A stretch of DNA of 64,000 bases from Pseudomonas viridiflava (GTDB taxonomy: Bacteria > Pseudomonadota > Gammaproteobacteria > Pseudomonadales > Pseudomonadaceae), in NCBI RefSeq assembly GCF_900582625.1, contig NZ_UTIQ01000084.1:806001-870000 (forward strand), written 5' to 3'. Both the position numbers and the translations under genes were made by a program. Positions 18,709-27,639 of this stretch are shown here, in pieces (the first letter of the stretch is position 1; the number at the start of each line of letters is the position of its first letter). The notes under the pieces are model-generated. The model saw only the letters and a program-made list of their open reading frames with translations, did not search any database and was not told where the DNA came from.

Positions 18709-18733
18709 CTGTGGGAGCGGCTTTAGCCGCGAT
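18709..18733. repeat. Single REP arm
   Basis: A solitary ctgtgggagcggctttagcc-type arm ending cgcgat, close to the 3' end of betA. No opposing arm is adjacent apart from the pair 45 bases upstream. Confidence 0.8.
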
Positions 18734-18749
18734 GCTTTTGACCTTTTGC

Positions 18750-20432
18750 TCAGCGCAACGGCGCCCCTCTAACCGGCGCCCCATTGGCGACGTAGTAGGG
18801 CGCGGTACTGCGTGGCAGCGGCGTGCGACCGCGGATTTTGTCGGCGATTTTCTCCGCGATCATGATGGTCGGCGCGTTGAGGTTGCCGGTGGTAATGAGC
18901 GGCATGATCGAGGCATCCACCAAACGTAAACCCTGCACGCCATGCACGCGGCCTTCGCCGTCGACTACGGCCATGTCGTCGGTGCCCATCTTGCAGGAGC
19001 ACGAGGGATGGAAGGCGGTTTCGGCGTGCTCGCGGATGAATTGGTCGAGCTGCTCGTCGGTCTGTACCTCGGGGCCGGGGCTGATTTCGCGGCCGCGGAA
19101 CGGGTCGAGCGCAGGCTGGTTCATGATCTCGCGGGTGATGCGGATGCCGTCGCGGAATTCTTGCCAGTCCTGCTCGGTGGCCATGTAGTTGAACAGGATG
19201 CTCGGGTGTTCACGCGGGTCTTTGGATTTCAGTTGAATACGCCCGCGGCTCGGTGAGCGCATGGAGCCCACGTGCGCCTGGAAGCCGTGCTCTTTAACGC
19301 CGTTGCTGCCGTTGTAGTTAATCGCCACGGGCAGGAAGTGGTATTGAATATTCGGCCATTCGAACTCGGCGCGGCTGCGGATAAACCCGCCCGCTTCGAA
19401 CTGGTTGCTGGCGCCAATGCCCTTGCCGAGGAACAGCCATTTCGCGCCAATCGGCGGCTGGTTCCACCACAGCAACGACGGGTACAGCGACACCGGCTGG
19501 GTGCAGGCGTATTGCAGGTACATTTCCAGGTGGTCTTGCAGGTTTTCGCCAACGCCGGGCAGGTCGTGCACCAGGGGAATGCGCAGTTTTTTCAGCAAGG
19601 CCGCCGGGCCAACGCCGGAGCGCTGCAGAATTTGCGGCGAGGCGATGGCGCCCGAGCACACCAGCACTTCGCGGCGCGCCATGGCTTCCACGGGAATCGA
19701 GCTGGTGCCCTTCATGTACGCCACGCCCACGGCTTGTTTGCCTTCGAACAGCACGCGGTCGGTGAGGGCGTGGGTGACGATGGTCAGGTTTGGCCGGCCG
19801 CGCGCTTGGTCCAAATACCCACGCGCCGTGCTGGAGCGCCGGCCTTGTGGAGTGACGGTGCGGTCCATGGGACCGAAGCCTTCCTGCTGGTAACCGTTGA
19901 GGTCTTCGGTGCGCGGGTAACCGGCTTGCACGCCTGCTTCGATCATGGCTTTGAACAGCGGATTATTGCCGGCCTTTGGCGTGGTGACGCTCACCGGGCC
20001 GTCGCCGCCGTGGTAGTCGTTGGGGCCGATGTCGCGGGTTTCGGCTTTGCGGAAGTAGGGCAGGCAGTCGAGGTAGCTCCAGTCTTCCAGTCCTGGGGTT
20101 TTTGCCCAGCCGTCGTAGTCCATGGCGTTGCCACGGATGTAGCACATGCCGTTGATGAGCGACGAGCCGCCCAGGCCTTTGCCGCGCCCGCATTCCATGC
20201 GGCGGTTGTTCATGTGCGGTTCGGGGTCGGTTTCGTACGCCCAGTTATAGCGCCGGCCTTGCAGCGGGAACGCTAACGCGGCGGGCATCTGGGTGCGAAA
20301 GTCGAGGCGATAATCCGGGCCGCCCGCTTCGAGCAGCAGCACGGTGACGTCGGCATCTTCGGTCAGGCGCGTGGCCAAGGTGTTACCGGCCGAGCCGGCG
20401 CCGACGATGATGTAATCGAATTCTGTGTTCAT
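18750..20432 (-). CDS. betA: Choline dehydrogenase
   Basis: This 560-residue GMC-family flavoprotein oxidises choline to betaine aldehyde (and on to glycine betaine) at the inner membrane. It shows the N-terminal FAD motif ([14 protein letters not shown]), the GMC signature around [20 protein letters not shown], a second signature with [16 protein letters not shown], and the C-terminal active-site region with HPSCSCKMG and [15 protein letters not shown]. The start ATG at 20432 leads directly into the Rossmann strand. The frame remains open 29 codons upstream only because a REP arm is read through. It lies downstream of betI-betB on the same strand. Confidence 0.96.
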   Translation of the reverse strand: MNTEFDYIIVGAGSAGNTLATRLTEDADVTVLLLEAGGPDYRLDFRTQMPAALAFPLQGRRYNWAYETDPEPHMNNRRMECGRGKGLGGSSLINGMCYIRGNAMDYDGWAKTPGLEDWSYLDCLPYFRKAETRDIGPNDYHGGDGPVSVTTPKAGNNPLFKAMIEAGVQAGYPRTEDLNGYQQEGFGPMDRTVTPQGRRSSTARGYLDQARGRPNLTIVTHALTDRVLFEGKQAVGVAYMKGTSSIPVEAMARREVLVCSGAIASPQILQRSGVGPAALLKKLRIPLVHDLPGVGENLQDHLEMYLQYACTQPVSLYPSLLWWNQPPIGAKWLFLGKGIGASNQFEAGGFIRSRAEFEWPNIQYHFLPVAINYNGSNGVKEHGFQAHVGSMRSPSRGRIQLKSKDPREHPSILFNYMATEQDWQEFRDGIRITREIMNQPALDPFRGREISPGPEVQTDEQLDQFIREHAETAFHPSCSCKMGTDDMAVVDGEGRVHGVQGLRLVDASIMPLITTGNLNAPTIMIAEKIADKIRGRTPLPRSTAPYYVANGAPVRGAPLR

Positions 20433-20473
20433 GATTGGTCCTGAATCAGACGCGGCAAACCGTATGAATGCGG

Positions 20474-20543
20474 CCTGTGGGAGCGGCTTTAGCCGCGAGT
20501 TGTTGACCTTGAAGAGCATCGCGGCTTAAGCCGCTCCCACAGG
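20474..20543. repeat. REP pair, reversed arrangement, between betB and betA
   Basis: The arms face the other way from most copies here: ctgtgggagcggctttagcc first, and gcggcttaagccgctcccac last. It occupies most of the 123-base gap between betB and betA and could form hairpins in the operon transcript. Confidence 0.85.
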
Positions 20544-20555
20544 AAGTTGCAATGC

Positions 20556-22028
20556 CTAGAACACCGACGTATACCCACCCAACTCCACCTGCACCGACTT
20601 GATCCGGGTGTACTGCGCCAACGTCACCAGCCCGTTTTCGCGGCCAACGCCTGACTGTTTGTAGCCGCCCACGGGCATCTCGGCCGGCGATTCGCCCCAG
20701 GTGTTGATCCAGCAAATGCCGGCTTCCAGTTGATGAATCACGCGGTGGGCGCGGTTGAGGTCCTGGGTGATGATGCCGGCCGCCAGGCCGAACTCGGTGT
20801 CGTTGGCGCGGCGGATCACTTCGGCTTCGTCGTCGTACACCAGAATGCTCATCACCGGGCCGAAGATTTCTTCGCGCACGATGCTCATGTCGTCGGTGCA
20901 GTCGCTGAATACGGTGGGGGCCACGTAGGCGCCTTTGCCGAATTCGCCCGTGGTCACGCGTTCGCCGCCGATCAATAGACGCGCGCCTTCTTCCTTGCCT
21001 TTGGCGATGTAGCCGAGCACGTTTTCCATGTGCGCGAAGCTCACCAGCGGACCGAAGTTGGTGCTGTCGTCGGTCGGGTCGCCGAGGCGAATGCGCTGCA
21101 CGCGCTCCAGCACTTTGGCTTCGAAGCGCGCCTGCAAACTGCGCGGCACGAACACGCGGGTGCCGTTGGTGCACACCTGGCCGGAGCTGTAGAAGTTGGC
21201 CATCACGGCGATGTCGGCGGCGCGGTTGAGGTTGGCGTCTTCAAAGATGATCAGCGGACTCTTGCCGCCCAGTTCCATGGTCACTTCTTTAAGCGAAGAG
21301 CTGGAGGCGCTGGCCATGACTTTCTTGCCGGTGTCGGTGCCGCCGGTGAAGGAAATTTTCTCGATGGCCGGGTGTTCGGTGAGCCAGGTGCCGACTTCAC
21401 GGCCACTGCCGGTGAGTACGTTGAACACGCCATCGGGCAGGCCGGCGGCGGTGTAGATTTCCGCCAGCTTCAGCGTGGTCAGCGAGGTGACTTCGCTGGG
21501 TTTGAAAATCATCGCGTTGCCCGCCGCCAGCGCCGGTGCGGACTTCCACAGGGCGATCTGAATCGGGTAGTTCCACGCGCCAATGCCGGCGACCACGCCC
21601 AGCGGTTCGCGGCGGGTGTAGACGAACGAGGTTTCGCGCAGGGGAATCTGCTCGCCTTCAATGGCGGGCACCAGGCCGGCGTAATACTCGAGCACGTCGG
21701 CGCCGGTGACGATGTCGACGTAACGGGTTTCCGACAACGCTTTGCCGGTGTCCAGGGTTTCCAATTCGGCCAGTTCGTCGTTGCGCTCGCGCAGTATGTC
21801 CACGGCTTTGCGCAAGATGCGCGAGCGCTGCATGGCGGTCATCGCGGCCCACACTTTCTGCCCCTTCTGCGCGCTCTCCACGGCGCGCTCCACATCCGCC
21901 TGCGAGGCGCGTTGCACCTCGGCCAGCACCTCGCCGTTGGCCGGGTTGATGGACTGGAACGTGGCACCGCTGGTGGCGTCAACGTAGCCGCCGTGGATGT
22001 AGAGTTTTTGCAGGGGGAAACGGGCCAT
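20556..22028 (-). CDS. betB: Betaine aldehyde dehydrogenase
   Basis: This 490-residue NAD(P)-dependent dehydrogenase converts betaine aldehyde to glycine betaine in the cytosol. Aldehyde dehydrogenase motifs are complete: [14 protein letters not shown], the IFKPSE nucleotide site, [11 protein letters not shown], the general-base [10 protein letters not shown] and the catalytic cysteine in [15 protein letters not shown]. Length equals the known Pseudomonas enzyme. The start ATG at 22028 lies 40 bases after the betI stop; a frame extending further upstream overlaps betI and is not used. It belongs to the betI-betB-betA operon. Confidence 0.96.
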   Translation of the reverse strand: MARFPLQKLYIHGGYVDATSGATFQSINPANGEVLAEVQRASQADVERAVESAQKGQKVWAAMTAMQRSRILRKAVDILRERNDELAELETLDTGKALSETRYVDIVTGADVLEYYAGLVPAIEGEQIPLRETSFVYTRREPLGVVAGIGAWNYPIQIALWKSAPALAAGNAMIFKPSEVTSLTTLKLAEIYTAAGLPDGVFNVLTGSGREVGTWLTEHPAIEKISFTGGTDTGKKVMASASSSSLKEVTMELGGKSPLIIFEDANLNRAADIAVMANFYSSGQVCTNGTRVFVPRSLQARFEAKVLERVQRIRLGDPTDDSTNFGPLVSFAHMENVLGYIAKGKEEGARLLIGGERVTTGEFGKGAYVAPTVFSDCTDDMSIVREEIFGPVMSILVYDDEAEVIRRANDTEFGLAAGIITQDLNRAHRVIHQLEAGICWINTWGESPAEMPVGGYKQSGVGRENGLVTLAQYTRIKSVQVELGGYTSVF

Positions 22029-22068
22029 GGTGTCCTCGCGGAATTCGGGTAAGGGGAAGGGCGAGCGC

Positions 22069-22659
22069 TTAGCCCGCTTGCCTGGCCAGTTGTTGGTCCA
22101 GGTAGTCGAAAGCGATTTGCAGGGCTTGTTGGGTGTCGAACGCCTCGCCACTGAGGGCGCCGCGCAACCACAAGCCATCAATCAGTGCCGCCAGCCCACG
22201 GGCGGCCATGCGCGCCTCGTTAACGGGCAATACGCGGCGGAATTCGCAGCAGATATTTGAATACAAGCGATGGTCGTTAATCCGTTGCAGGCGCCGCAGC
22301 GAGGGCTGGTGCATGCTGCTGGCCCAGAACGCCAACCAGGTTTTCATGGCCGGGCCGTTGACCTGGCTGTCATCGAAGTTGCCTTCGATGATGGTGCGGA
22401 TATGGGCGCGCGGGCTTTCGTCTTCCAGCAACGCGCGACGGTCGCGTACCGACAGGCTGAGGGCCGTCATCAGGTGGCGCATGGTGGCTTCGAGCAAGCC
22501 GTTCTTGTCTTGGAAATAGTGGCTGATGATGCCGTTGGATACACCGGCCAACCGGGCGATCAGGGCGATGCTGGCGTCCATGCCGACTTGGTCAACCGCC
22601 TCCAGGGTGGCGTGAATCAGCTGGGAACGGCGGATGGGTTGCATCCCTACTTTGGGCAT
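22069..22659 (-). CDS. betI: TetR-family repressor of choline genes
   Basis: This 196-residue regulator has an N-terminal TetR helix-turn-helix ([20 protein letters not shown], then [22 protein letters not shown] at about residues 30-50) and an all-helical ligand domain with [13 protein letters not shown]. BetI represses the bet operon and is released by choline. It is the first gene of betI-betB-betA on the minus strand. A perfect inverted repeat 50-79 bases upstream of its start is a likely operator, giving autoregulation. Confidence 0.95.
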   Translation of the reverse strand: MPKVGMQPIRRSQLIHATLEAVDQVGMDASIALIARLAGVSNGIISHYFQDKNGLLEATMRHLMTALSLSVRDRRALLEDESPRAHIRTIIEGNFDDSQVNGPAMKTWLAFWASSMHQPSLRRLQRINDHRLYSNICCEFRRVLPVNEARMAARGLAALIDGLWLRGALSGEAFDTQQALQIAFDYLDQQLARQAG

Positions 22660-22708
22660 TGGTGTACTCCTGCATCCAGACGCGGCGGGCTTTGCAGCAG
22701 TCTAGTGA

Positions 22709-22738
22709 GTTTTTATTGAACGAGGAATCAATAAAAAC
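22709..22738. promoter_or_regulatory. Perfect 11-bp inverted repeat upstream of betI (candidate BetI operator)
   Basis: GTTTTTATTGA and TCAATAAAAAC are exact reverse complements separated by 8 bases (ACGAGGAA). The site lies 50-79 bases before the betI start codon. TetR regulators bind such dyads, and BetI is known to bind its own operon region. The assignment to BetI is inference. Confidence 0.7.
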
Positions 22739-22850
22739 GACCGGCTGTAGCTCTGAGCGACATAGGGGAGTCGGTGTGGTGTGTTCGCGACATTGAGGGG
22801 TGTTCGTTAGAGGTTCGGGCTGCGTTTTGTTCGCTAGCGTGTTCAGTCTC

Positions 22851-22946
22851 AAGATTCTGGATTCCCGCCTGCGCGGGAATGACGGAGTTTTCTCAGTCGC
22901 CTCCGTCATTCCGCGAAGGCAGCGGTCCGACGATTTGGAATCCAGA
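22851..22946. repeat. Dispersed inverted repeat, second copy
   Basis: One arm contains tctggattcccgcctgcgc followed by gggaatgacgga; the opposing arm contains tccgtcattccgcgaaggc and ends ggaatccaga. It is related to the repeat at 6764. It occupies much of the gap between betI and the choline ABC transporter genes; the remaining bases 22739-22850 hold no gene I can support. Confidence 0.75.
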
Positions 22947-22979
22947 ATTTCAAGTCATGCGCGTAGGCCAGACAAACGC

Positions 22980-24158
22980 CTAACCCAGATTCTTACCCAA
23001 CAACGCGTGATACAACTCGGTATCCCCCAACACCCCCACCACCCGATTGGCATCGTGCAGCACCAACTTGTGCCCGGTCTGGTAGCGGATTTGCAGCGCG
23101 TCGCGCATGCCGATGTTGGAGTCGACCAAGGTTGGGCGGCGGGTCAGGCTTTCTACGGCATCGCCCGGTGCCCAGTTCTGCAAGGTGATGGCATCGGCGC
23201 CTTGGCGAGCGCCCTGGTACATGTTGCCTTCGGCCAAGCCGAGCCAGGAATCGTTGCCGGGGTCCAGGCACACTTCGCCGTTCACGCGCGTGCATTTGTC
23301 CAGGCTGCGCATCAGGCTACGACCGCACAGCACGTTGAGCGGGTTGGTGTGGGCGACGAAGGTGCGTACATATTCGTCGGCCGGGTTGAGTACGATCTCT
23401 TCCGGCTTGCTGTACTGGATGATCCGACCGTCTTTCATGATGGCGATGCGGCTACCCAGTTTCAGCGCTTCGTCGAGGTCGTGGCTAACGAACACGATGG
23501 TTTTGCTCAGCTTGCGTTGCAGTTCCAGCAGCTCGTCTTGCAAGCCTTGGCGAATCAGCGGGTCGAGGGCGGAGAACGGTTCGTCCATCAGCAGAATGTC
23601 GGCGTCCATGGCCAGCGCGCGGGCAAGGCCCACACGTTGCTGCATACCGCCGGAAAGCTCATCCGGGCGCTTGTTGCGCCACTGAGTGAGGCCCACCAGT
23701 TCGAGTTTCTCATCCACCAGTTTGGTGCGCTGGGCGCTGGGGCGGCCCTGCATTTCCAAGCCAAAGCTGATGTTCTCGCGCACGGTCAGCCAGGGCATCA
23801 GGGCGAACTTCTGAAACACCATGGCGATGCGTTTGGTGCGCATGTCTTTAAGGGTGGCGGGCGAGCAATTGGCGATGTCGACTTCCTGGCCTTCGTGCTC
23901 GATCAGCAAGCGGCCACGGCTCACGGTGTTGAGGCCGTTGATGCAGCGCAGCAGGCTGGATTTGCCCGAGCCCGACAGGCCCATCATCACGCAGATTTCG
24001 CCGCGCTCGACGTCCAGGCTGGCTTTCTCGACGCCGACCACCAGGCCGGTTTTCTTCAGGATCTGGTCGCGGGTCATGCCCTGGTCAAGCAGCGCCAAGG
24101 CTTCCTTGGGGTACTTGGAGAAGATGACGTCGACGTTATCGAAACGAATCATGCTCAT
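22980..24158 (-). CDS. cbcV: Choline/glycine betaine ABC transporter ATPase
   Basis: This 392-residue ATP-binding subunit has the ProV/OpuAA layout: an N-terminal extension (FSKYPKEALALLDQGMTRDQI), Walker A (GLSGSGKSSLLR), the QKFALMPWLTVREN Q-loop, the LSGGMQQRVGLARAL signature, Walker B (DILLMDEPFSALDP) and the H-loop (FVSHDLDEAL). A C-terminal region of CBS type (PTLVDSNIGMRDAL, then VVGVLGDTELYHAL) follows. It energises import of choline with CbcW and binding proteins. Its ATG overlaps the stop of cbcW by four bases. P. aeruginosa has the same cbcXWV order next to betIBA. Confidence 0.93.
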   Translation of the reverse strand: MSMIRFDNVDVIFSKYPKEALALLDQGMTRDQILKKTGLVVGVEKASLDVERGEICVMMGLSGSGKSSLLRCINGLNTVSRGRLLIEHEGQEVDIANCSPATLKDMRTKRIAMVFQKFALMPWLTVRENISFGLEMQGRPSAQRTKLVDEKLELVGLTQWRNKRPDELSGGMQQRVGLARALAMDADILLMDEPFSALDPLIRQGLQDELLELQRKLSKTIVFVSHDLDEALKLGSRIAIMKDGRIIQYSKPEEIVLNPADEYVRTFVAHTNPLNVLCGRSLMRSLDKCTRVNGEVCLDPGNDSWLGLAEGNMYQGARQGADAITLQNWAPGDAVESLTRRPTLVDSNIGMRDALQIRYQTGHKLVLHDANRVVGVLGDTELYHALLGKNLG

Positions 24159-25000
24159 TGTTCAACCTTCACTTTCGCTTCGGGTTGTTTGCATACCCGG
24201 TCGAGGATGATGGCCAGCAGCACAATGGCCAGGCCGGCTTCGAAGCCGAGTGCGATGTCGGCTGTGTTCAGTGCGTTGACCACCGGTTTGCCCAGGCCGT
24301 CGGCGCCGACCAGGGCGGCGATTACCACCATCGACAGCGACAGCATGATGCACTGGGTAATGCCGGCCGCGATGCTCGGCATGGCGTACGGCAGTTCGAT
24401 GCGGGTCAGCAGTTGGCGGCGCGAGCAGCCGAAGGCTTTGCCGGCGTCCATCAGCTCGTTAGGCACGTCGCGAATGCCCAGGTAGGTCAGGCGAATCGGC
24501 GCGGCAACCGCGAACACCACCGTGGAAATCAGCCCCGGCACAACGCCCAGGCCGAACAGCGTCAAGGTAGGAATCAGGTACACAAAGGTCGGTACGGTTT
24601 GCATCAGGTCGAGGACCGGTTGCAGCACCGTGTAAAAGTGCGGGCGGTGCGCGGCCATGATGCCCAGCGGCACGCCAATCAATACGCAGATGAAGGTGGC
24701 GAACAGCACTTGCGCCAGGGTTTCCATGGTCTCTTGCCAGTAGCCCAGGTTGAGAATCAGCAGAAACGAAAGGATGCAGAACAGGGTCAGGCCCCATTTG
24801 CGTTGAATAAGATGGGTGAGCAAACCGAACAGGCCGATCAATACCAGCGGATTGAAAAAGGTCAGGCCATTGGTCACCCCATGGATCATGAATTCCAGGG
24901 CCGAGGCGATGGCATCGAAATACGCCGCGCCATGCTGGGTCAGCCACTCTACGAATTCGGCGATGTTCTCGCCCAGAGGGAGTTTTTCAAAAGTCGGCAT
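24155..25000 (-). CDS. cbcW: Choline/glycine betaine ABC transporter permease
   Basis: This 281-residue inner-membrane protein has about six to seven helices. It carries the EAA-type loop of binding-protein-dependent permeases (PNELMDAGKAFGCSRRQLLTRIELPYAMPSI) and PTFVYLIPTLTLFGLG, typical of the ProW/OpuAB group. It forms the translocation pore with CbcV. It follows choX by 102 bases and overlaps cbcV by four bases, consistent with a choX-cbcW-cbcV transcript. Confidence 0.93.
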   Translation of the reverse strand: MPTFEKLPLGENIAEFVEWLTQHGAAYFDAIASALEFMIHGVTNGLTFFNPLVLIGLFGLLTHLIQRKWGLTLFCILSFLLILNLGYWQETMETLAQVLFATFICVLIGVPLGIMAAHRPHFYTVLQPVLDLMQTVPTFVYLIPTLTLFGLGVVPGLISTVVFAVAAPIRLTYLGIRDVPNELMDAGKAFGCSRRQLLTRIELPYAMPSIAAGITQCIMLSLSMVVIAALVGADGLGKPVVNALNTADIALGFEAGLAIVLLAIILDRVCKQPEAKVKVEQ

Positions 25001-25102
25001 GGTAGAGATTATCCACGTGGGTCGGGATGGGCACAGGCTGCCGGGCGCGCCATCACGGCTGTGCGCGCCCGGTTACTGCTTACTGTCTTTGGACGTGAAG
25101 GC

Positions 25103-26044
25103 TTACTTGGCGAGCGCAGCTTTGGCTGCGTCCAGGCCCGGCTTACCGTCGAGGGTGGTAACCCCGGCCAGCCAGGTGTCGAGCACCTGCGGGTTGGCTT
25201 TGAGCCAGGCTTTGGCGGCATCGCGCGGTTTCTGGTTTTCGTTGAGCACGGCGTCCATCAGGTTGTTTTCCATCTCCAGGGTGAAGGAGAGGTTGGTCAA
25301 CAACTTGCCGACGTTGCCGCACTCTTGCACATAGCCTTTGCGCACGTTGGTGAGCACGGTGGCCTGGCCGAAGTTGGGGCCGAAGTACTCATCGCCGCCG
25401 GTGAGGTACTTCATCTTGTTGCGGGTGTTCATCGGGTGCGGTTCCCAGCCCAGGAACACCATGAACTCGTTCTTGCGGCTGGAGCGTTTGAGTTGCGAAA
25501 GCATGGCCGCTTCGCTGGACTCCACCACCTTGAAGCCCTTCAGGCCGAAGGCGTCTTTGTCGATCATGCTCTGGATCAGACGGTTGCCGTCGTTGCCAGG
25601 CTCGATGCCGTAGATTTTGCCGTCGAGCTTGTCTTTGAATTTGGCGATGTCGGAGAAATCTTTCAGGCCCGCCTCGTAGGCGTAGTCCGGTACGGCGAGG
25701 GTGTACTTGGCGCCTTCGAGGTTGGCGCGCACGGTTTCCACGGTGCCGGCATCACGGTAGGCCTTGATGTCGTTTTCCATGGTCGGCATCCAGTTGCCGA
25801 GGAACACGTCGAGGTCTTTGCCTGCGGCCAGTGATTTGTAGGTCACAGGCACGGAAATCATGGTGGTCTTGGTTTTGTAACCCAGCGACTCCAACACTTC
25901 ACTGGTCACTGCGGTGGTGACGGTGATGTCGGTCCAGCCCACATCGGAAAAACGCACGGTGCTGCATGACGCAGGCTCGGCAGCGCTAGCCAGCAAGGGC
26001 AGGCTAAGCGTGGCGAGCAATAACAAGGGTGTGGACATTTTCAT
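25103..26044 (-). CDS. choX: Choline ABC transporter substrate-binding protein
   Basis: This 313-residue periplasmic protein has a Sec signal peptide (cleavage near SAAEP, residue 21-22) and an OpuAC-type fold. Aromatic-rich ligand segments include FSDVGWTDITVTTAV, DVFLGNWMPTME, KIYGIEPGNDG and FLGWEPHPMN; the first two cysteines are placed as in ChoX. It delivers choline (or betaine) to CbcW/CbcV. It is the first gene of the transporter group. Three 21-bp-spaced repeats lie about 190-235 bases upstream. The P. aeruginosa counterpart is also called CbcX. Confidence 0.92.
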   Translation of the reverse strand: MKMSTPLLLLATLSLPLLASAAEPASCSTVRFSDVGWTDITVTTAVTSEVLESLGYKTKTTMISVPVTYKSLAAGKDLDVFLGNWMPTMENDIKAYRDAGTVETVRANLEGAKYTLAVPDYAYEAGLKDFSDIAKFKDKLDGKIYGIEPGNDGNRLIQSMIDKDAFGLKGFKVVESSEAAMLSQLKRSSRKNEFMVFLGWEPHPMNTRNKMKYLTGGDEYFGPNFGQATVLTNVRKGYVQECGNVGKLLTNLSFTLEMENNLMDAVLNENQKPRDAAKAWLKANPQVLDTWLAGVTTLDGKPGLDAAKAALAK

Positions 26045-26231
26045 GGACTGACTCCTTTTAAAATTATTGGTTGGCAGTGCAGTACGCGCTTAGCCGCTTG
26101 TTGTAGTCCTGCTTATAGGGTCGGCCTCGGGTCGGGCACGCGCGGGAAAGTCCCGGCATTGGCGCAACGAAGCCTAGCGGTCATGTCGAGAACGATCATG
26201 TAGCAGGACAATTCAAACGCCTACAGGGTGG

Positions 26232-26279
26232 GTCGCAACCAGTGCAGAGGGCGTCGTATCCAGCATTGGTCAGGTCGTT
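26232..26279 (+). promoter_or_regulatory. Three GTCG repeats phased at 21 bp upstream of choX
   Basis: GTCGCA (26232), GTCGTA (26253) and GTCGTT (26274) start exactly 21 bases apart, two helical turns. This is the spacing expected for an AraC-type dimer on direct repeats. The nearby gbdR gene encodes such a regulator, known to activate choline transport genes. The site is 188-235 bases upstream of choX. The remaining bases of the gap, 26045-26231 and 26280-26342, show no gene. Confidence 0.5.
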
Positions 26280-26342
26280 TACGACGTTTTGCCCTGAGCG
26301 CGAGCCTGCTTATTGGGAGGTTTTGCGCTCAGGGAATGATGC

Positions 26343-27287
26343 TCAGGGCGCCAGTTCGAGCTTTTCGCGCACCACCGCCAGTGCGGGTTTGCCGTCGCGC
26401 GTGGTGACGCCATGCAGCCACTTATCGAGCACTTCGGGGTGCGCGTAGAGCCAGTCTTTGGCCGACTGGCGCGGGTTGGCGGTTTGGTTGATGACCTGGT
26501 CCATCAGCTCGTTTTCCATGCCCAGGCTGAACTCCAGATTGCTGAGCAAGGTGCCGACGTTCGCGCATTCCTTGCTGAAGTTTTTGCGCGTTAGCGAGTA
26601 CACGGTGGCGCCGCCGTAGTCGGGGCCGAAAAACTCGTCACCGCCGTCGAGGTATTTCATTTTCAGGTGGTTGTTCATCGGGTGCGGTTCCCAGCCGAGG
26701 AACACGATCCACTGCTGCAAATGCTCGGCGCGGGTCACGCTGGCGAGCATCTTCTGCTCGCTGCTTTCCACCAGCTCGAATTGGCCGGTGCCGAACGAAT
26801 TGCCTTTGATCATTTTCTGGATCAGCGCGTTGCCGTCGTTGCCGGGCTCGATGCCGTAGATTTTGCCGTCGAGTTTTTCCCGGTATTTGCCTAGGTCGGC
26901 GAAGCTTTTCAGGCCGCCGTCGTAAACGAACGTCGGCACCGCCAAGGTGTATTTGGCGCCGTGCAAATTGGCCCGCACGCTTTCGATGCTGCCCGCGTCG
27001 AGGAAGGGTTTGATCTCGTGTTCCTGGGCCGGCATCCAGTTGCCCAGGAACACGTCGATCTGTTTGGTTTCCAGGTTCTTGAAGGTGTCGGGCACCGACA
27101 GGCGCTTGGCATTGGTGGTGTAGCCCAGCGAGCCCAGCAGGTAGCGGCTGACGGCGGTGGTGACGGTAATGTCGGTCCAGCCCACGTCGGCAAAGCGCAC
27201 TAGTTTGCAGCTTTCCGGTTCAGCGGCAGTGGCCAATACGGGCGTCGCCAGGCTGAGCGCCAGGCAAACAGAGGTCACGAGTTTCAT
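26343..27287 (-). CDS. Second choline/betaine-type substrate-binding protein
   Basis: This 314-residue periplasmic protein is clearly paralogous to the adjacent ChoX. It shares FADVGWTDITVTTAVSRYL, DVFLGNWMPAQEHEI, KIYGIEPGNDGNALI and FLGWEPHPMN, and has its own signal peptide (cleavage near TAAEP). No permease or ATPase of its own follows; it probably feeds CbcWV. Pseudomonads are known to use several binding proteins (CbcX, CaiX, BetX) with one CbcWV core; which one this matches I cannot tell by eye. The start ATG at 27287 leads directly into the signal peptide. A pair of 21-bp-phased repeats lies upstream. Confidence 0.85.
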   Translation of the reverse strand: MKLVTSVCLALSLATPVLATAAEPESCKLVRFADVGWTDITVTTAVSRYLLGSLGYTTNAKRLSVPDTFKNLETKQIDVFLGNWMPAQEHEIKPFLDAGSIESVRANLHGAKYTLAVPTFVYDGGLKSFADLGKYREKLDGKIYGIEPGNDGNALIQKMIKGNSFGTGQFELVESSEQKMLASVTRAEHLQQWIVFLGWEPHPMNNHLKMKYLDGGDEFFGPDYGGATVYSLTRKNFSKECANVGTLLSNLEFSLGMENELMDQVINQTANPRQSAKDWLYAHPEVLDKWLHGVTTRDGKPALAVVREKLELAP

Positions 27288-27455
27288 AGGATGCTTTTCC
27301 TTAGCGGGACGGGTATTCACTCCAAACTTCCGTGTCGGCCGCGCGGGCGCACACCTGGAAGTCGCCGGTTGCCAAATGGCAGGCCCATACACTCGCAGGA
27401 AGCATGCCGGGCGCGGCGACTATGCGCGTGGGACGTGACCGCGGCCACGCTGGAG

Positions 27456-27489
27456 GTCGCGTTTAGAGTGGCCGAGGTCGCATTCAGCG
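27456..27489 (+). promoter_or_regulatory. Two GAGGTCGC repeats phased at 21 bp between the second binding protein and sdaB
   Basis: GAGGTCGCGTT and GAGGTCGCATT begin at 27453 and 27474. The shared pattern GTCGC-N16-GTCG-Y-AT-Y-CAGC also fits the choX upstream site. It lies 169-200 bases before the binding-protein start (minus strand) and about 150 bases before sdaB (plus strand), so it could serve both divergent genes. Otherwise the 352-base gap 27288-27639 contains no gene that I can support. Confidence 0.5.
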
Positions 27490-27639
27490 CGGGCGTGTCG
27501 CTGCCGGTCTCAAGGCAGCGCAGCGGCGACGTTGCTGGGCATGATCAAGTCGGTGTCAGACCCCGCACAACGCACTAAAAGCCTGATGATCCGCGCAAGT
27601 TGGGCGCGCTTGCTGCCCTGTACCGGTTGAGGAAATACC

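Noticed and set aside
22800-24485. Long plus-strand frame over cbcV
   Set aside because: Antisense shadow of an ATPase with intact Walker motifs; it starts in a repeat.
24158-25834. Long plus-strand frame over the choline transporter genes
   Set aside because: Antisense of cbcW and choX; composition is low-complexity and the minus-strand genes have full family motifs.
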